In this document: positions 24,043-32,032 of the stretch, one piece after another
Layout: each line of letters starts with the position of its first letter
Position numbering within the stretch: the stretch's first letter is position 1
Assembly (NCBI RefSeq): GCF_014656095.1
Contig: NZ_BNBT01000079.1
Coordinates: forward strand, 1 to 36,620
DNA: 36,620 nucleotides
Direction: 5' to 3'
Origin: Streptomyces longispororuber
Lineage (GTDB): Bacteria > Actinomycetota > Actinomycetes > Streptomycetales > Streptomycetaceae
Position numbers and translations under genes: made by a program
Notes under the pieces: model-generated
Told to the model about the DNA's origin: nothing
The model's database searches: none
The model's input: the letters and a program-made list of their open reading frames with translations, nothing else

Positions 24043-24435
24043 TCAGCCCCAGAAGCGGTACGGGCTCAGGAGCAGGATGGCGAGGATCATGCAGCCCGCC
24101 ACGATCACCACGCTGCGCGCCTGGCGCCACCGCTCCGACCGGCTCGCCGCGCGTTGCGGCCCGGCGGGGGCGGCCCGCCAGTCCGCCGGGCGCCAGGGTT
24201 CGGCGGACTCCTGCTTGCGCTTGCGGCGCTTGCGGCCGATCGTGCCCTCGGCCTGTCGCCGCGCCTCCTCCTCGTCCAGGCGGCGCAACCGCTCGGCGAC
24301 CATGCGCGCCCGGGCGGACGGCTCCTTGGGCGCCGAGGCGCGGATGTCCCGTTCGCTGTCCTCGACGAACTTCTGCCACACCTCGTCGGGTATGGATGCC
24401 TCGTCGTCGGGTTCGCGCGGTGACTGCACGGACAC
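24043..24435 (-). CDS. Small tail-anchored membrane protein, function unknown
   Basis: A 130-residue protein. The first 30 residues are acidic (EPDDEASIPDEVWQKFVED). Residues about 45-78 form a charged helix (ARMVAERLRRLDEEEARRQA) ending in the basic cluster GRKRRKRKQE. One membrane helix is at the C-terminus (SVVIVAGCMILAILLLSPYRFW). The polar part is probably cytoplasmic. GTG at 24435. It faces the sortase-substrate gene across a 284-bp divergent gap and is followed, 223 bases on, by the lipoprotein gene. No family recognised. Confidence 0.75.
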   Translation of the reverse strand: MSVQSPREPDDEASIPDEVWQKFVEDSERDIRASAPKEPSARARMVAERLRRLDEEEARRQAEGTIGRKRRKRKQESAEPWRPADWRAAPAGPQRAASRSERWRQARSVVIVAGCMILAILLLSPYRFWG

Positions 24436-24549
24436 TGTGCCCCCATTCCCCCGCCCTGCTCCCCGCAGCGGGCCTCATCTCGTCTGCAAACGGGGGAAGT
24501 TCTACGGCACCGTACGACGGCCGCACAAGCCGCAGTCCTCCCCGGCTCC

Positions 24550-24577
24550 TTCAGGTGTGACCCAAGCCACATAAAGT
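24550..24577 (+). promoter_or_regulatory. Possible promoter of the sortase-substrate gene
   Basis: TTCAGG (24550-24555) and TAAAGT (24572-24577) are 16 bases apart in a locally AT-richer stretch, about 140 bases before the start codon. The match to consensus is moderate. Confidence 0.3.
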
Positions 24578-24719
24578 TCCCGTGAGTTCGAGTGCAACCA
24601 TTCACAGGCGACGCAGGTCATGCATGCGTACCTACGGTCACTTCCGCGTAACCCGCGCGGAGGCCTCCAGCTCCGTGCCACGCGGTGACGTGCGGCACGC
24701 CGGACTCACTGAGGTCTTC

Positions 24720-25985
24720 ATGAAGCTTCGCCGTGCTCTGGCCACAGCGGCCGCGACCGCCGCTCTCGCCCCGCTCGCGCTGCTGTCGGCCCCGGCCGCG
24801 CTCGCGACCGAGGGCGGCACCACGACGCCCGGAGCGACGGCGGACGAGACCCCGGCACCCCCCGGCGAGCCCGCACCGGGCCCGGACAACCCGGCGGAGA
24901 ACCCCGCCGACAAGCCCGGGGAGCCCGGCACGCCCGAAGGCCCCGCCGACCCGGCGAACCCGGCCGACCCCGCGAACCCCGGCAACCCGGGCACACCCGG
25001 CGGCGACGCCCAGAAGCCCGGCGACAACCCCGGCGGCAACCCCGGTGACACCCCCGGCGGGAAGCCGGGGCAGAAGCCCGGCGAGGAACCCGGCGGAACG
25101 CCCGGGGACAAGCCGGGAGAGCCGGGCACCGGGCCCGGGGGCAAGCCGGGCCAGAAGCCCGGCGAGGAGCCCGGCGGCGACGAGGGCGGCAAGCCCCCGG
25201 CCGAGGACGACGGCGGGAAGGACCCCTCGCCGGAGCCCTGCGAGGTCGACGACGACACCGGCGAGGACCTCGACAGCCAGCTCGAGCTGGGCCTCACGGG
25301 TCTGCCCGGCAAGATCGTCGCGGGCAGCGGCTGGCACGAGTTCACGCTGACCGCGACCAACCTCGGCGACGAGGACCTCGGCGACGTCAACTGGCTCGTG
25401 GCCGCGGACAACTTCTCCAACAGCGAGGACGCCAAGAACTGGCTGAGCACGTACGCGCGCATCCAGTACTTCGACCCCACCGCCAAGGGCTGGAAGTCGA
25501 TCGTCGGCAAGGACGCGGACGGCAGCTACTTCGACAAGACCACGCTCGGCCCCGACCAGCGGATCGAGCTGAAGCTGCGCCTCGACATCAGCGCAAAGGC
25601 GCCGGCCGGACCGGGCTACGCGCTCGGCCTCGGCGGTTACCTGGACGCCGAACTGGGCTGCGAGCACAACTCGTTCTCGTTCTTCGAGTTCACGGTCCTG
25701 GAGCCGGGCAGCGACAACGAGGACCCCGGTGAGGCCGAGGAGACGCCGGCCGAGGCCGAGCACAGGCCGGCCCCCCGGCCGCAGGGCGGCACCAAGGAGG
25801 TCAAGCGGACCTCCACCAACACCTTCACCGACACCTCACCCACCGGCACGCCCACCGGCAGCCTCGCCGAGACCGGCTCCAGCAGCATGCTGCCGGCCAT
25901 CGGCGTCGTGGGCGGCGTCGCGGTCGCCGTGGGCGCGGGCGCCGTGTTCGTGGTGCGCCGCCGTGGTCACTCGGACGCCGCGTGA
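24720..25985 (+). CDS. Collagen-like cell-wall protein with LAETG sortase signal
   Basis: A 421-residue surface protein. The signal peptide is residues 1-29 (KLRRALATAAATAALAPLAL, then cleavage after ALA). Residues 30-175 are Pro/Gly-rich, collagen-like, with units such as KPGQKPGEEPGG and NPGGNPGDTPGG. A folded beta-domain follows (about 185-340; SQLELGLTGLPGKIVAGSGW, ELKLRLDISAKAPAG, GYLDAELGCEHNSFSFFEF). The C-terminus has LAETG (382-386), a hydrophobic helix and a basic tail RRRGHSDAA, the cell-wall sorting signal used by class E sortases of Streptomyces. ATG 24720 has GAGG six bases upstream. No sortase gene is in the window. A role in the envelope or aerial growth is only inferred. Confidence 0.9.
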   Translation: MKLRRALATAAATAALAPLALLSAPAALATEGGTTTPGATADETPAPPGEPAPGPDNPAENPADKPGEPGTPEGPADPANPADPANPGNPGTPGGDAQKPGDNPGGNPGDTPGGKPGQKPGEEPGGTPGDKPGEPGTGPGGKPGQKPGEEPGGDEGGKPPAEDDGGKDPSPEPCEVDDDTGEDLDSQLELGLTGLPGKIVAGSGWHEFTLTATNLGDEDLGDVNWLVAADNFSNSEDAKNWLSTYARIQYFDPTAKGWKSIVGKDADGSYFDKTTLGPDQRIELKLRLDISAKAPAGPGYALGLGGYLDAELGCEHNSFSFFEFTVLEPGSDNEDPGEAEETPAEAEHRPAPRPQGGTKEVKRTSTNTFTDTSPTGTPTGSLAETGSSSMLPAIGVVGGVAVAVGAGAVFVVRRRGHSDAA

Positions 25986-26052
25986 CGGCTGCTCGGACGG
26001 TACGCGACGCGGCACGCGCGCGGGTCTGAGACGAGAACCACCGCAAGACGGG

Positions 26053-26086
26053 AAGGACCTGCACTCGGAGGGGGGTGCAGGTCCTT
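26053..26086. terminator. Bidirectional terminator after the sortase-substrate gene
   Basis: A perfect 12-bp stem, AAGGACCTGCAC (26053-26064) with GTGCAGGTCCTT (26075-26086), closes a 10-base loop. It is 67 bases past the plus-strand stop and downstream of the convergent oxidoreductase gene. Confidence 0.88.
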
Positions 26087-26116
26087 TCGCCTACCCGGCC
26101 GGGCCCAGCCTCGCGG

Positions 26117-26234
26117 CCCGACACCACGCGCCCGCCTCGCGGCACGACACCACGCCCGCGCGGCACGACACCACGCCCACCTCGCAGCACGACACCACGC
26201 CCGCCGCACAGCACGAAGCCCCGCCCACCGCCCG
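26117..26234. repeat. Degenerate 21-26-bp tandem repeat beyond the oxidoreductase stop
   Basis: Five units share CACGACACCACGCCC (starts about 26117, 26143, 26164, 26188 and 26212) with variable spacers CGCGG, CCTCGCAG and GCACAG. They lie immediately after the 3' end of the minus-strand oxidoreductase gene. Confidence 0.8.
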
Positions 26235-26242
26235 CCGACGCC

Positions 26243-28153
26243 CTACGTCAAAGGCTCCCCGGCCCTGCCCGACGCCTCCGCCTGCCCCTCCGCGGCCCCC
26301 TTCGGGGCCTCCTTCGCGTCCCCCTTCGGCGGCACCACCGGCACCCCCAGGAACGGCAGCCGCAGCGCGCCGAACGCGTCCGCCGGGACCGCCGGGGACC
26401 GCGGCTCGACCGGTGCCAGGCGTACGTAGGCCGCGCCCGGGGCCGGGCGGGGGTCCGGGTCCCCCTGGTTGGGCCAGAACGACATGGCGCGCTCGGCCTG
26501 GGCGGTGATCGTCAGCGAGGGGTTCACGCCGAGGTTCGCGGACACCGCCGAGCCGTCGACGACGGAGATGCCCGGGTGCCCGTACAGCCGGTGGTACGGG
26601 TCGATGACGCCGGTCTCCGGGCTGTCGCCGATCGGGCAGCCGCCGAGGAAGTGCGCGGTCAGCGGGGTGCCCATCAGCTCGCCGACGTTCGAACCGGAGA
26701 AGCCGTTGATCTCCGCCGCGAGGAGGCTCGCGGCGCGCGTCGCCTCCGGGATCTGGTCCGGGTTGGGCGCGCCGTGCCCCTGCCGGGCCGTCAGGAGGCC
26801 CTTGCCTATGCCCTTCTCCTTGCGGTACGTGGTCAGCGAGTTGTCCAGCGTCTGCATGACCAGGCCGATGATGGTCCGCTCCGACCAGCGGCGGTTCGAC
26901 AGGGAACGCAGGGCGAGCAGCGGGTGCCGGGCGGTGTTGGCGAGCCACCCGGCGACGCGCGCCTTGCCGCCCTTGACGGTGTACGGGACCTGGAGCACGG
27001 TCAGGCTGCCCATCGCGTTGGACTTCTTGCCGTAGCGGACGGGCTCGATGTGGGTGGTGGCGTTCGGGTGGATCGACGAGGTGATGGCGACGCCCCGGGT
27101 GAAGTCGACGCGGCCGCCGGGGCCGAGCAGGCCGGGGTGGCGCCGCCGGTAGCGCCGGTCGGTGGTCTGCGCGCCCACCAGGGCCTCGGAGTTGGTGCGG
27201 GTCAGCTCGCCGAGCCGCCGTGACAGGTGCGGCAGGAGATGGCTGTCCCTCATGCGGTGCAGCAGCGTCTGGGTGCCGTACGTGCCCGCGGCGAGGACGA
27301 CGCGGCGGGCCCGGAACGTGCGGCCCCTGCCCTTGCGCCTGTTGTCGGTGGGCAGCGTGGCCAGCGCGTAGCCGCCGCGCGAGTCCTCGGTGAGGGCGAC
27401 GACGGTCGTCATCGGGTGGATGACCGCCCCGGCCTTCTCGGCGAGGTACAGGTAGTTCTCCGTCAGCGAGTTCTTGGCGCCGTGGCGGCAGCCCGTCATG
27501 CACTCGCCGCACTCGTTGCAGGCCCGTCGGGACGGGCCCGCGCCGCCGAAGTACGGGTCGGGAACTTCCGTGCCGGGCTCGGCCGTTGACTCACCGGTGG
27601 CGTCCCGCCCGTCACCGAAGAAGATGCCGACCGGAGCCATGTGGAAGCTGTCGCCCACGCCCATGGCCTCGGCCGCCGCCTTGAGATGGACGTCGGAGGG
27701 AGTGGTCGTCGGATTGAGCCGCACGCCCAGCATGCGCTCGGCCTGCTCGTAGTACGGACGCAGCTCGTCCTGCCAGTCCGTGATGTCCTTCCACTGCGGA
27801 TCCTCGAAGAAGGCCGCAGGCGGTACGTAGAGCGTGTTCGCGTAGTTCAGCGACCCACCGCCCACGCCCGCGCCCGCCAGGACCATCACGTTGCCGAGCA
27901 GGTGGATGCGCTGGATGCCGTACAGGCCGAGTGCGGGGGCCCAGAGGTAGTTCTTCAGGTCCCAGGAGTTCTTCGGCAGGGTCTCGCGCGTGAAGCGGCG
28001 CCCCGCCTCCAGGACGCCGACGCGGTAGCCCTTCTCCGTGAGCCGCAGCGCCGACACGGAGCCGCCGAAGCCGGACCCTATGACGATGACGTCGTAGTCG
28101 TACCCCTCGCTGTCCCCGCCGCCCTCGCTCGGGACGGAGTTCTCCTGTGGCAT
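26243..28153 (-). CDS. FAD-dependent GMC-type oxidoreductase (cholesterol oxidase-like, with Cys cluster)
   Basis: A 636-residue flavoprotein. The FAD-binding motif is VIVIGSGFGGSVSALRL (GSGFGG 26-31) with Glu49 as the ribose ligand, then VLAGAGVGGGSLNYANTLY. Cys212, Cys215, Cys218 and Cys222 form ACNECGECMTGCRHGAKNS, a C-x2-C-x2-C-x3-C pattern also found in mycobacterial ChoD-like enzymes and suggestive of an iron-sulfur cluster. The C-terminal GMC signature has NGFSGSNVGELMGTPLTAHF and VVDGSAVSANLGVNPSLTI with the catalytic His/Asn region. The last 60 residues are a low-complexity tail. ATG 28153 is chosen for its GAGGAGAG site; a longer frame to 28237 has none. It follows the dehydrogenase gene by 117 bases and may oxidise a sterol-like or other alcohol. 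Confidence 0.9.
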   Translation of the reverse strand: MPQENSVPSEGGGDSEGYDYDVIVIGSGFGGSVSALRLTEKGYRVGVLEAGRRFTRETLPKNSWDLKNYLWAPALGLYGIQRIHLLGNVMVLAGAGVGGGSLNYANTLYVPPAAFFEDPQWKDITDWQDELRPYYEQAERMLGVRLNPTTTPSDVHLKAAAEAMGVGDSFHMAPVGIFFGDGRDATGESTAEPGTEVPDPYFGGAGPSRRACNECGECMTGCRHGAKNSLTENYLYLAEKAGAVIHPMTTVVALTEDSRGGYALATLPTDNRRKGRGRTFRARRVVLAAGTYGTQTLLHRMRDSHLLPHLSRRLGELTRTNSEALVGAQTTDRRYRRRHPGLLGPGGRVDFTRGVAITSSIHPNATTHIEPVRYGKKSNAMGSLTVLQVPYTVKGGKARVAGWLANTARHPLLALRSLSNRRWSERTIIGLVMQTLDNSLTTYRKEKGIGKGLLTARQGHGAPNPDQIPEATRAASLLAAEINGFSGSNVGELMGTPLTAHFLGGCPIGDSPETGVIDPYHRLYGHPGISVVDGSAVSANLGVNPSLTITAQAERAMSFWPNQGDPDPRPAPGAAYVRLAPVEPRSPAVPADAFGALRLPFLGVPVVPPKGDAKEAPKGAAEGQAEASGRAGEPLT

Positions 28154-28173
28154 CGGCTCTCCTCGACATCTGC

Positions 28174-28222
28174 GGGCTGTCTGTGGCTGGTCGCGCAGTT
28201 CCCCGCGCCCCCATCGGGGCGC
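28174..28222. repeat. Streptomyces-type dispersed intergenic element with hairpin
   Basis: CTGGTCGCGCAGTTCCCCGC followed by GCGCCCC-CATC-GGGGCGC (stem 28205-28211 and 28216-28222). I recognise this as a sequence very common between genes in Streptomyces genomes. Here it lies between the dehydrogenase stop and the oxidoreductase start, where it may also act as a weak terminator. Confidence 0.6.
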
Positions 28223-28270
28223 TGCCGTACCCGGCACGGGCCTCGCACCGCGGCCTCCCGGGCGCTCCCG

Positions 28271-29887
28271 TCAGCGCAGGCGCAGCGCCTTCATCAGCTT
28301 CAGGCTCGTCGTCATGAGGGCCGCGTACTTCTCGTCGTCCATGCCGAAGGACGGCGCCAGCGGGAGGAGCCGCTGGTGGGCCACGGTCTGGGCCTCGGTG
28401 TACTTGAGGATGCCCTCGGAGCCGTGGCGGCGGCCGAGACCGGAGTCCTTCATGCCGCCCATCGGGGACTGCACGCTGCCGTAGGCGGGCGCGTAGCCCT
28501 CGTTGATGTTGACGGTGCCCGTGCGCAGACGGGCGGCGACGGCGCGGCCGCGCTTGCCGTCCCGCGTCCAGACCGAGGAGTTCAGGCCGTAGGGCGTCGC
28601 GTTGGCGAGCTCCACCACCTCGTTCTCGTCGGTGAAGCGGTAGACCGAGACGACCGGGCCGAAGGTCTCCTCCGTGCACACGGCCATGGGCGGCTCGACG
28701 CCGTCGAGGATGGTCGGCTCGTAGAAGTACGGGCCGATGTCGGGCCGGGCCACGCCGCCCGCGACGAGCGTGGCGCCCTTGGCGACGGCCTCGTCGACGT
28801 GGCGCCGGGTGGTCTCCAACTGCCGCTCGCCGACCAGCGAGCCCATGTCCGCGCCGTACGCGAGCGAGCGCCCGAGCCGCAGGGCCCTGGTGCGGGCGGC
28901 GAACCGCTCGACGAAGGCGTCCGCGACCGACTCGTGCACGTACAGCCGCTCGATCGAGATGCAGAGCTGGCCCGCGGACGAGAAGCAGGCGCGGACGGCG
29001 CCCGCGGCGGCCTTGTCCACGTCGGCGTCGTGCAGGACCAGCATGGCGTTCTTGCCGCCGAGTTCGAGGGAGACGCCGACGAGCCGGGCCGCGGCGCCCG
29101 CGGCGACCTCGCGGCCGGTGCGCGTGGAGCCGGTGAAGGAGACGTAGTCGGCGTGGGCCACGACCTCCGGGCCGATGACGGGTCCGTCGCCGAGCACGAC
29201 CTGGAAGGCCTCGGACGGCAGACCGGCCTCCACGAGGAGGTCCCGCGCCCACAGGGCGGTCAGGGCGGTCTCCGTGTCCGGCTTCATCACCAGCGCGTTG
29301 CCCGCGACGAGCGCGGGCAGCGCGTCGCCCACGGACAGCTCCAGGGGATAGTTCCAGGGCGCGATCTGCCCGACGACGCCGCGCGGCTGGCGCGCCTCGG
29401 TGACCTGGGTCAGGACCGGTATGACGCCGGTGTGCCGCTTGGGGCTCAGATAGGCGGCGGCGCGGCGGCCGTAGTGCCGGGCCGCGACGGCGACGGCCTG
29501 GACCTCCTCGTGCGCGTGCAGCCGCGCCTTGCCGGTCTCGAGCTGTATCAGGTCGAGCACCTCGGCCTGGCGCTGGAGCAGCAGGTCGTGGAAGCGCAGC
29601 AGCACGGCCGCGCGCCGGCGCACCGGTGTGCGCGCCCACGCGACCTGGGCGGTGCGGGCCCGCTCGAAGGCGGTGGCGACGTCCTGTGGCGTGGACGCGG
29701 GCAGGTCGGCCAGCTTCTCGCCGGTGAACGGCGCGTGGTTCGCCGTCCGGCCCGAGCCGAGCACACCGCGGGAGAGCTGGGCGATCAGCTCGGGCGTGAC
29801 CACGTCGGCGGCGGTGCGGGCGCCGCGCGGGGCCGGAGCGATCGGGTTCGTGCCGAGGGGTGCCGCGGGGGCCTGCGTGTCCGTCAT
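28271..29887 (-). CDS. Succinate-semialdehyde dehydrogenase-type aldehyde dehydrogenase
   Basis: A 538-residue NAD(P)-dependent aldehyde dehydrogenase. The conserved residues are all present: Asn179 in PWNYPLELSVGDALPAL, Lys202 in MKPD, the FTGSTRTGRE cofactor loop (251-260), Glu275 in LELGGKN, and catalytic Cys309 in FSSAGQLCISIERLY. EETFGPVVSVYRF and the C-terminal PMGGMKDSGLGRRHG are typical. The closest family I recognise is the GabD2-like succinic-semialdehyde dehydrogenases of actinobacteria, which feed succinate into the TCA cycle. The N-terminal 25 residues are a variable extension. ATG 29887 has no strong ribosome-binding site. It is 117 bases upstream of the GMC oxidoreductase and probably transcribed with it. 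True substrate not proven. Confidence 0.9.
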   Translation of the reverse strand: MTDTQAPAAPLGTNPIAPAPRGARTAADVVTPELIAQLSRGVLGSGRTANHAPFTGEKLADLPASTPQDVATAFERARTAQVAWARTPVRRRAAVLLRFHDLLLQRQAEVLDLIQLETGKARLHAHEEVQAVAVAARHYGRRAAAYLSPKRHTGVIPVLTQVTEARQPRGVVGQIAPWNYPLELSVGDALPALVAGNALVMKPDTETALTALWARDLLVEAGLPSEAFQVVLGDGPVIGPEVVAHADYVSFTGSTRTGREVAAGAAARLVGVSLELGGKNAMLVLHDADVDKAAAGAVRACFSSAGQLCISIERLYVHESVADAFVERFAARTRALRLGRSLAYGADMGSLVGERQLETTRRHVDEAVAKGATLVAGGVARPDIGPYFYEPTILDGVEPPMAVCTEETFGPVVSVYRFTDENEVVELANATPYGLNSSVWTRDGKRGRAVAARLRTGTVNINEGYAPAYGSVQSPMGGMKDSGLGRRHGSEGILKYTEAQTVAHQRLLPLAPSFGMDDEKYAALMTTSLKLMKALRLR

Positions 29888-30022
29888 GACGGTGAGCGTA
29901 TGCCTGGGCGGACGCTTTGGGTACCCATGGGTAACAGGCTTTTACCGGCCTCGCGCGCCGTCCCGGGGACCCTCTTCCACCGCGCCAGTGCTTGCTGGCA
30001 GCAAAGCCGCTGATCAGGGGCG
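29888..30022 (-). promoter_or_regulatory. Control region of the dehydrogenase gene with two palindromes
   Basis: TACCCATGGGTA (29922-29933) is a perfect 12-bp palindrome overlapping a second, GGGTACCC (29919-29926), 32-46 bases before the start. TTGCTG-G-CAGCAA (29992-30004) is a perfect odd palindrome, overlapping GCCAG-N6-CTGGC (29984-29999). Both are candidate repressor sites; no regulator gene is adjacent. Confidence 0.45.
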
Positions 30023-31936
30023 TTAGCCGGAACCGACCGCCGCTTTCCCGACCTTGAGGCGGTCCCGCGCGGCCTTGAAGAGAGCGGTGCCCCGCTTCTC
30101 GAAGACGGCGACCCCTTTGGGCATCCGCACCATCAGTTCGTACGCCTCCCCGGCGTCGGTGACGATCAGCAGCCGCATCTCGCGGAGGGCGACCGCCTGG
30201 TCCGCCGGGTCGCCGTCGTCCTCCTTGTACGTGGCGTCGAGCAGGGCCGCGTCCTGGCCGCGGAAGTCCGTCTGGGCCGAGGTGGTGTTGGCCTCCAGGT
30301 ACGCCGGTGACTCGTACTCCTTCATCTCCTTGTTCGCCCAGGCGACGGCGTTCGGGGCGGGCACCCCGGCGTGCTTCGTGAGCCGCAGGGAGACCTGGCC
30401 GTGGGGCTCGGAGTACTCGACGAGCGGGTTCTCGGGGTCGCGGACCACCTCGGTGTACGAGGCGGGCACGGCGACCTCGGCCGTCAGTTTCGCCTCCTTG
30501 TGCACCTTCCAGCGCCCGCCGGCTCCGGACGATGCCGGTGGGTCCGGCTCGGGATACCCGGGCGGCGCGGGCTCGCCCTCCTCGCCCTCCTCGACGTTCC
30601 CGCCACTCGACCAGCCCTCGGCCTCGACGGCCTCCGCCGCCTCGCCGTCTCCTCCGTCGCCGCCCCCGCCGACGGAGGTGCCGAGCCAGACGCCGCCGCC
30701 GACGAGGAGCGCGCCGACCAGGGCGGCGGTGACCAGGGGCTGGACGCGCCGGTGCAGGGGGGCGCGGTCCCGCGACCGCGTGGCCGCGGTGTCCCCGGGC
30801 TCGTCCCGCTGCCGCGCGGCGGTGGCCTCCTGGGGCGCGGGGGCCGGGTCACCCTCCGGGCGCGCGGCGGTGGAGTCCCCGGGCGCAGGGGCCGTGCCGC
30901 CCTCCGGCCGCGCGGCAGTGAGGTCCTCAGCCACGGGAGCCGTACGATCCCGCGACCGCGCGGCAGCGGCGGCGCCGGCCGGGGGCGCGGCGGCGGGGGC
31001 ACCCGCGGACGTGGCGGCAGCGGCGTCCCCGCCCGAGGACGTGGCGGCAGCGGCATCCCCGCCCGAGGACGTGGCGGCAGCCTCCGGACGCGCCGCGTCC
31101 CCGCGGCCGTGCCCCGCCACCGCCGACACCGCCGACAGCGCCGCCGCGACCTCCGGGGCGGACGGGCGCCGCTCGGGCTCGCGGGCGAGCAGCCGCTCGA
31201 TCAGCGGGGCCAGCTCCCCCGCCCGCCCGGGCCTCGGCACCTCCGCCGAGAGCACCGCCGCCAGGGTCGACTCCAGCGTCGGCCGCCGGAACGGCGACGA
31301 GCCCTCCACCGCCGCGTACAGCAGCACCCCCAGCGACCACAGGTCGGAGGCCGGGCCCGCGCCGGGGGACGCCATCCGCTCGGGCGCGACGAACTCCAGC
31401 GAGCCGACGAACTCCCCGCTGACCGTGAGGGCCTCCTCGCCCTGGATGCGGGCGATGCCGAAGTCGGTCAGGACGACGCGGCCGTGGTCGCCGAGCAGCA
31501 CGTTCGCGGGCTTCACGTCCCGGTGGACGATGCCCTTGGCGTGCGCGGCCGCCAGCGCGCCGACGAGCGCGAGGCCGACGCGCGCGGCCTCGGCGGGCGC
31601 CAGCGCGCCGCGCTTGAGCACCTCGTGCAGCGACTCGCCCCGTACCAACTCCATGACGATCCACGGCTGTTCGTCGTCCTCGACGACCACGTCGTGGATG
31701 GCGACGGCCGCCGGGTGCTCGACCTGCGCCGCGGCCCGCGCCTCGCGCCGGATGCGGGCGTACGCGCGCCGCCCCGCCTCGTCCCGCGGGTCGCCGGGCA
31801 GGCGCGGCTCCTTCACGGCGACCTCGCGGCCCACCAGTTCGTCGACGGCACGCCACACCGTGCCCATGCCCCCGGAGCCGATGCGCTCGACGAGCCGGTA
31901 CCGGCCCCCGATCACCCGTCCGCCGTCAGTACTCAT
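30023..31936 (-). CDS. Receptor Ser/Thr protein kinase (Hanks type), first of four paralogues
   Basis: A 637-residue membrane kinase. The kinase domain (residues 14-275) has the Gly loop IGSGGMGTV (19-27), Lys42 in VAVKE, catalytic loop HRDVKPAN (138-145, Asp140), DFG 158-160 and APERM. A disordered Ala/Pro/Gly linker (about 276-395) includes two exact copies of SSGGDAAAAT. One membrane helix is at about 400-420. The outer domain (about 465-637) starts WKVHKEAKLTAEVAVPASY and ends LKVGKAAVGSG; it resembles those of the next three kinases. All activity motifs are intact. It begins 96 bases after the stop of the next kinase, so they are likely co-transcribed. Ligand and targets unknown. Confidence 0.93.
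   Translation of the reverse strand: MSTDGGRVIGGRYRLVERIGSGGMGTVWRAVDELVGREVAVKEPRLPGDPRDEAGRRAYARIRREARAAAQVEHPAAVAIHDVVVEDDEQPWIVMELVRGESLHEVLKRGALAPAEAARVGLALVGALAAAHAKGIVHRDVKPANVLLGDHGRVVLTDFGIARIQGEEALTVSGEFVGSLEFVAPERMASPGAGPASDLWSLGVLLYAAVEGSSPFRRPTLESTLAAVLSAEVPRPGRAGELAPLIERLLAREPERRPSAPEVAAALSAVSAVAGHGRGDAARPEAAATSSGGDAAAATSSGGDAAAATSAGAPAAAPPAGAAAAARSRDRTAPVAEDLTAARPEGGTAPAPGDSTAARPEGDPAPAPQEATAARQRDEPGDTAATRSRDRAPLHRRVQPLVTAALVGALLVGGGVWLGTSVGGGGDGGDGEAAEAVEAEGWSSGGNVEEGEEGEPAPPGYPEPDPPASSGAGGRWKVHKEAKLTAEVAVPASYTEVVRDPENPLVEYSEPHGQVSLRLTKHAGVPAPNAVAWANKEMKEYESPAYLEANTTSAQTDFRGQDAALLDATYKEDDGDPADQAVALREMRLLIVTDAGEAYELMVRMPKGVAVFEKRGTALFKAARDRLKVGKAAVGSG
31011..31080 (-). repeat. 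30-bp in-frame repeat in the kinase linker
   Basis: Two identical-but-one-base 30-bp units (31021-31050 and 31051-31080) plus a third-unit fragment (31011-31020) encode the repeated SSGGDAAAAT decapeptide. It is likely to vary in copy number between strains. Confidence 0.85.
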
Positions 31937-31986
31937 GTGCCATGAGTACCGTGCGGGGGTCGGCGGGGGCCAGTCCGGTGATCACC
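31930..31986 (-). promoter_or_regulatory. Conserved pre-start block of kinase 1 (possible mini-ORF)
   Basis: CCGCACGGTACT, then ATGG, then the start codon context CATGAGTA, is shared with the same position in front of the next kinase (33773-33836). The frame through it reads VITGLAPADPRTVLMAHEY and stops 8 bases past the kinase ATG. GGTGATCACC, a perfect palindrome, is at 31977-31986. Confidence 0.4.
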
Positions 31987-32032
31987 TCGTGACCGCCCGT
32001 CATCCCGCCGAGGGGCGCGGGGACCTCCGGCG

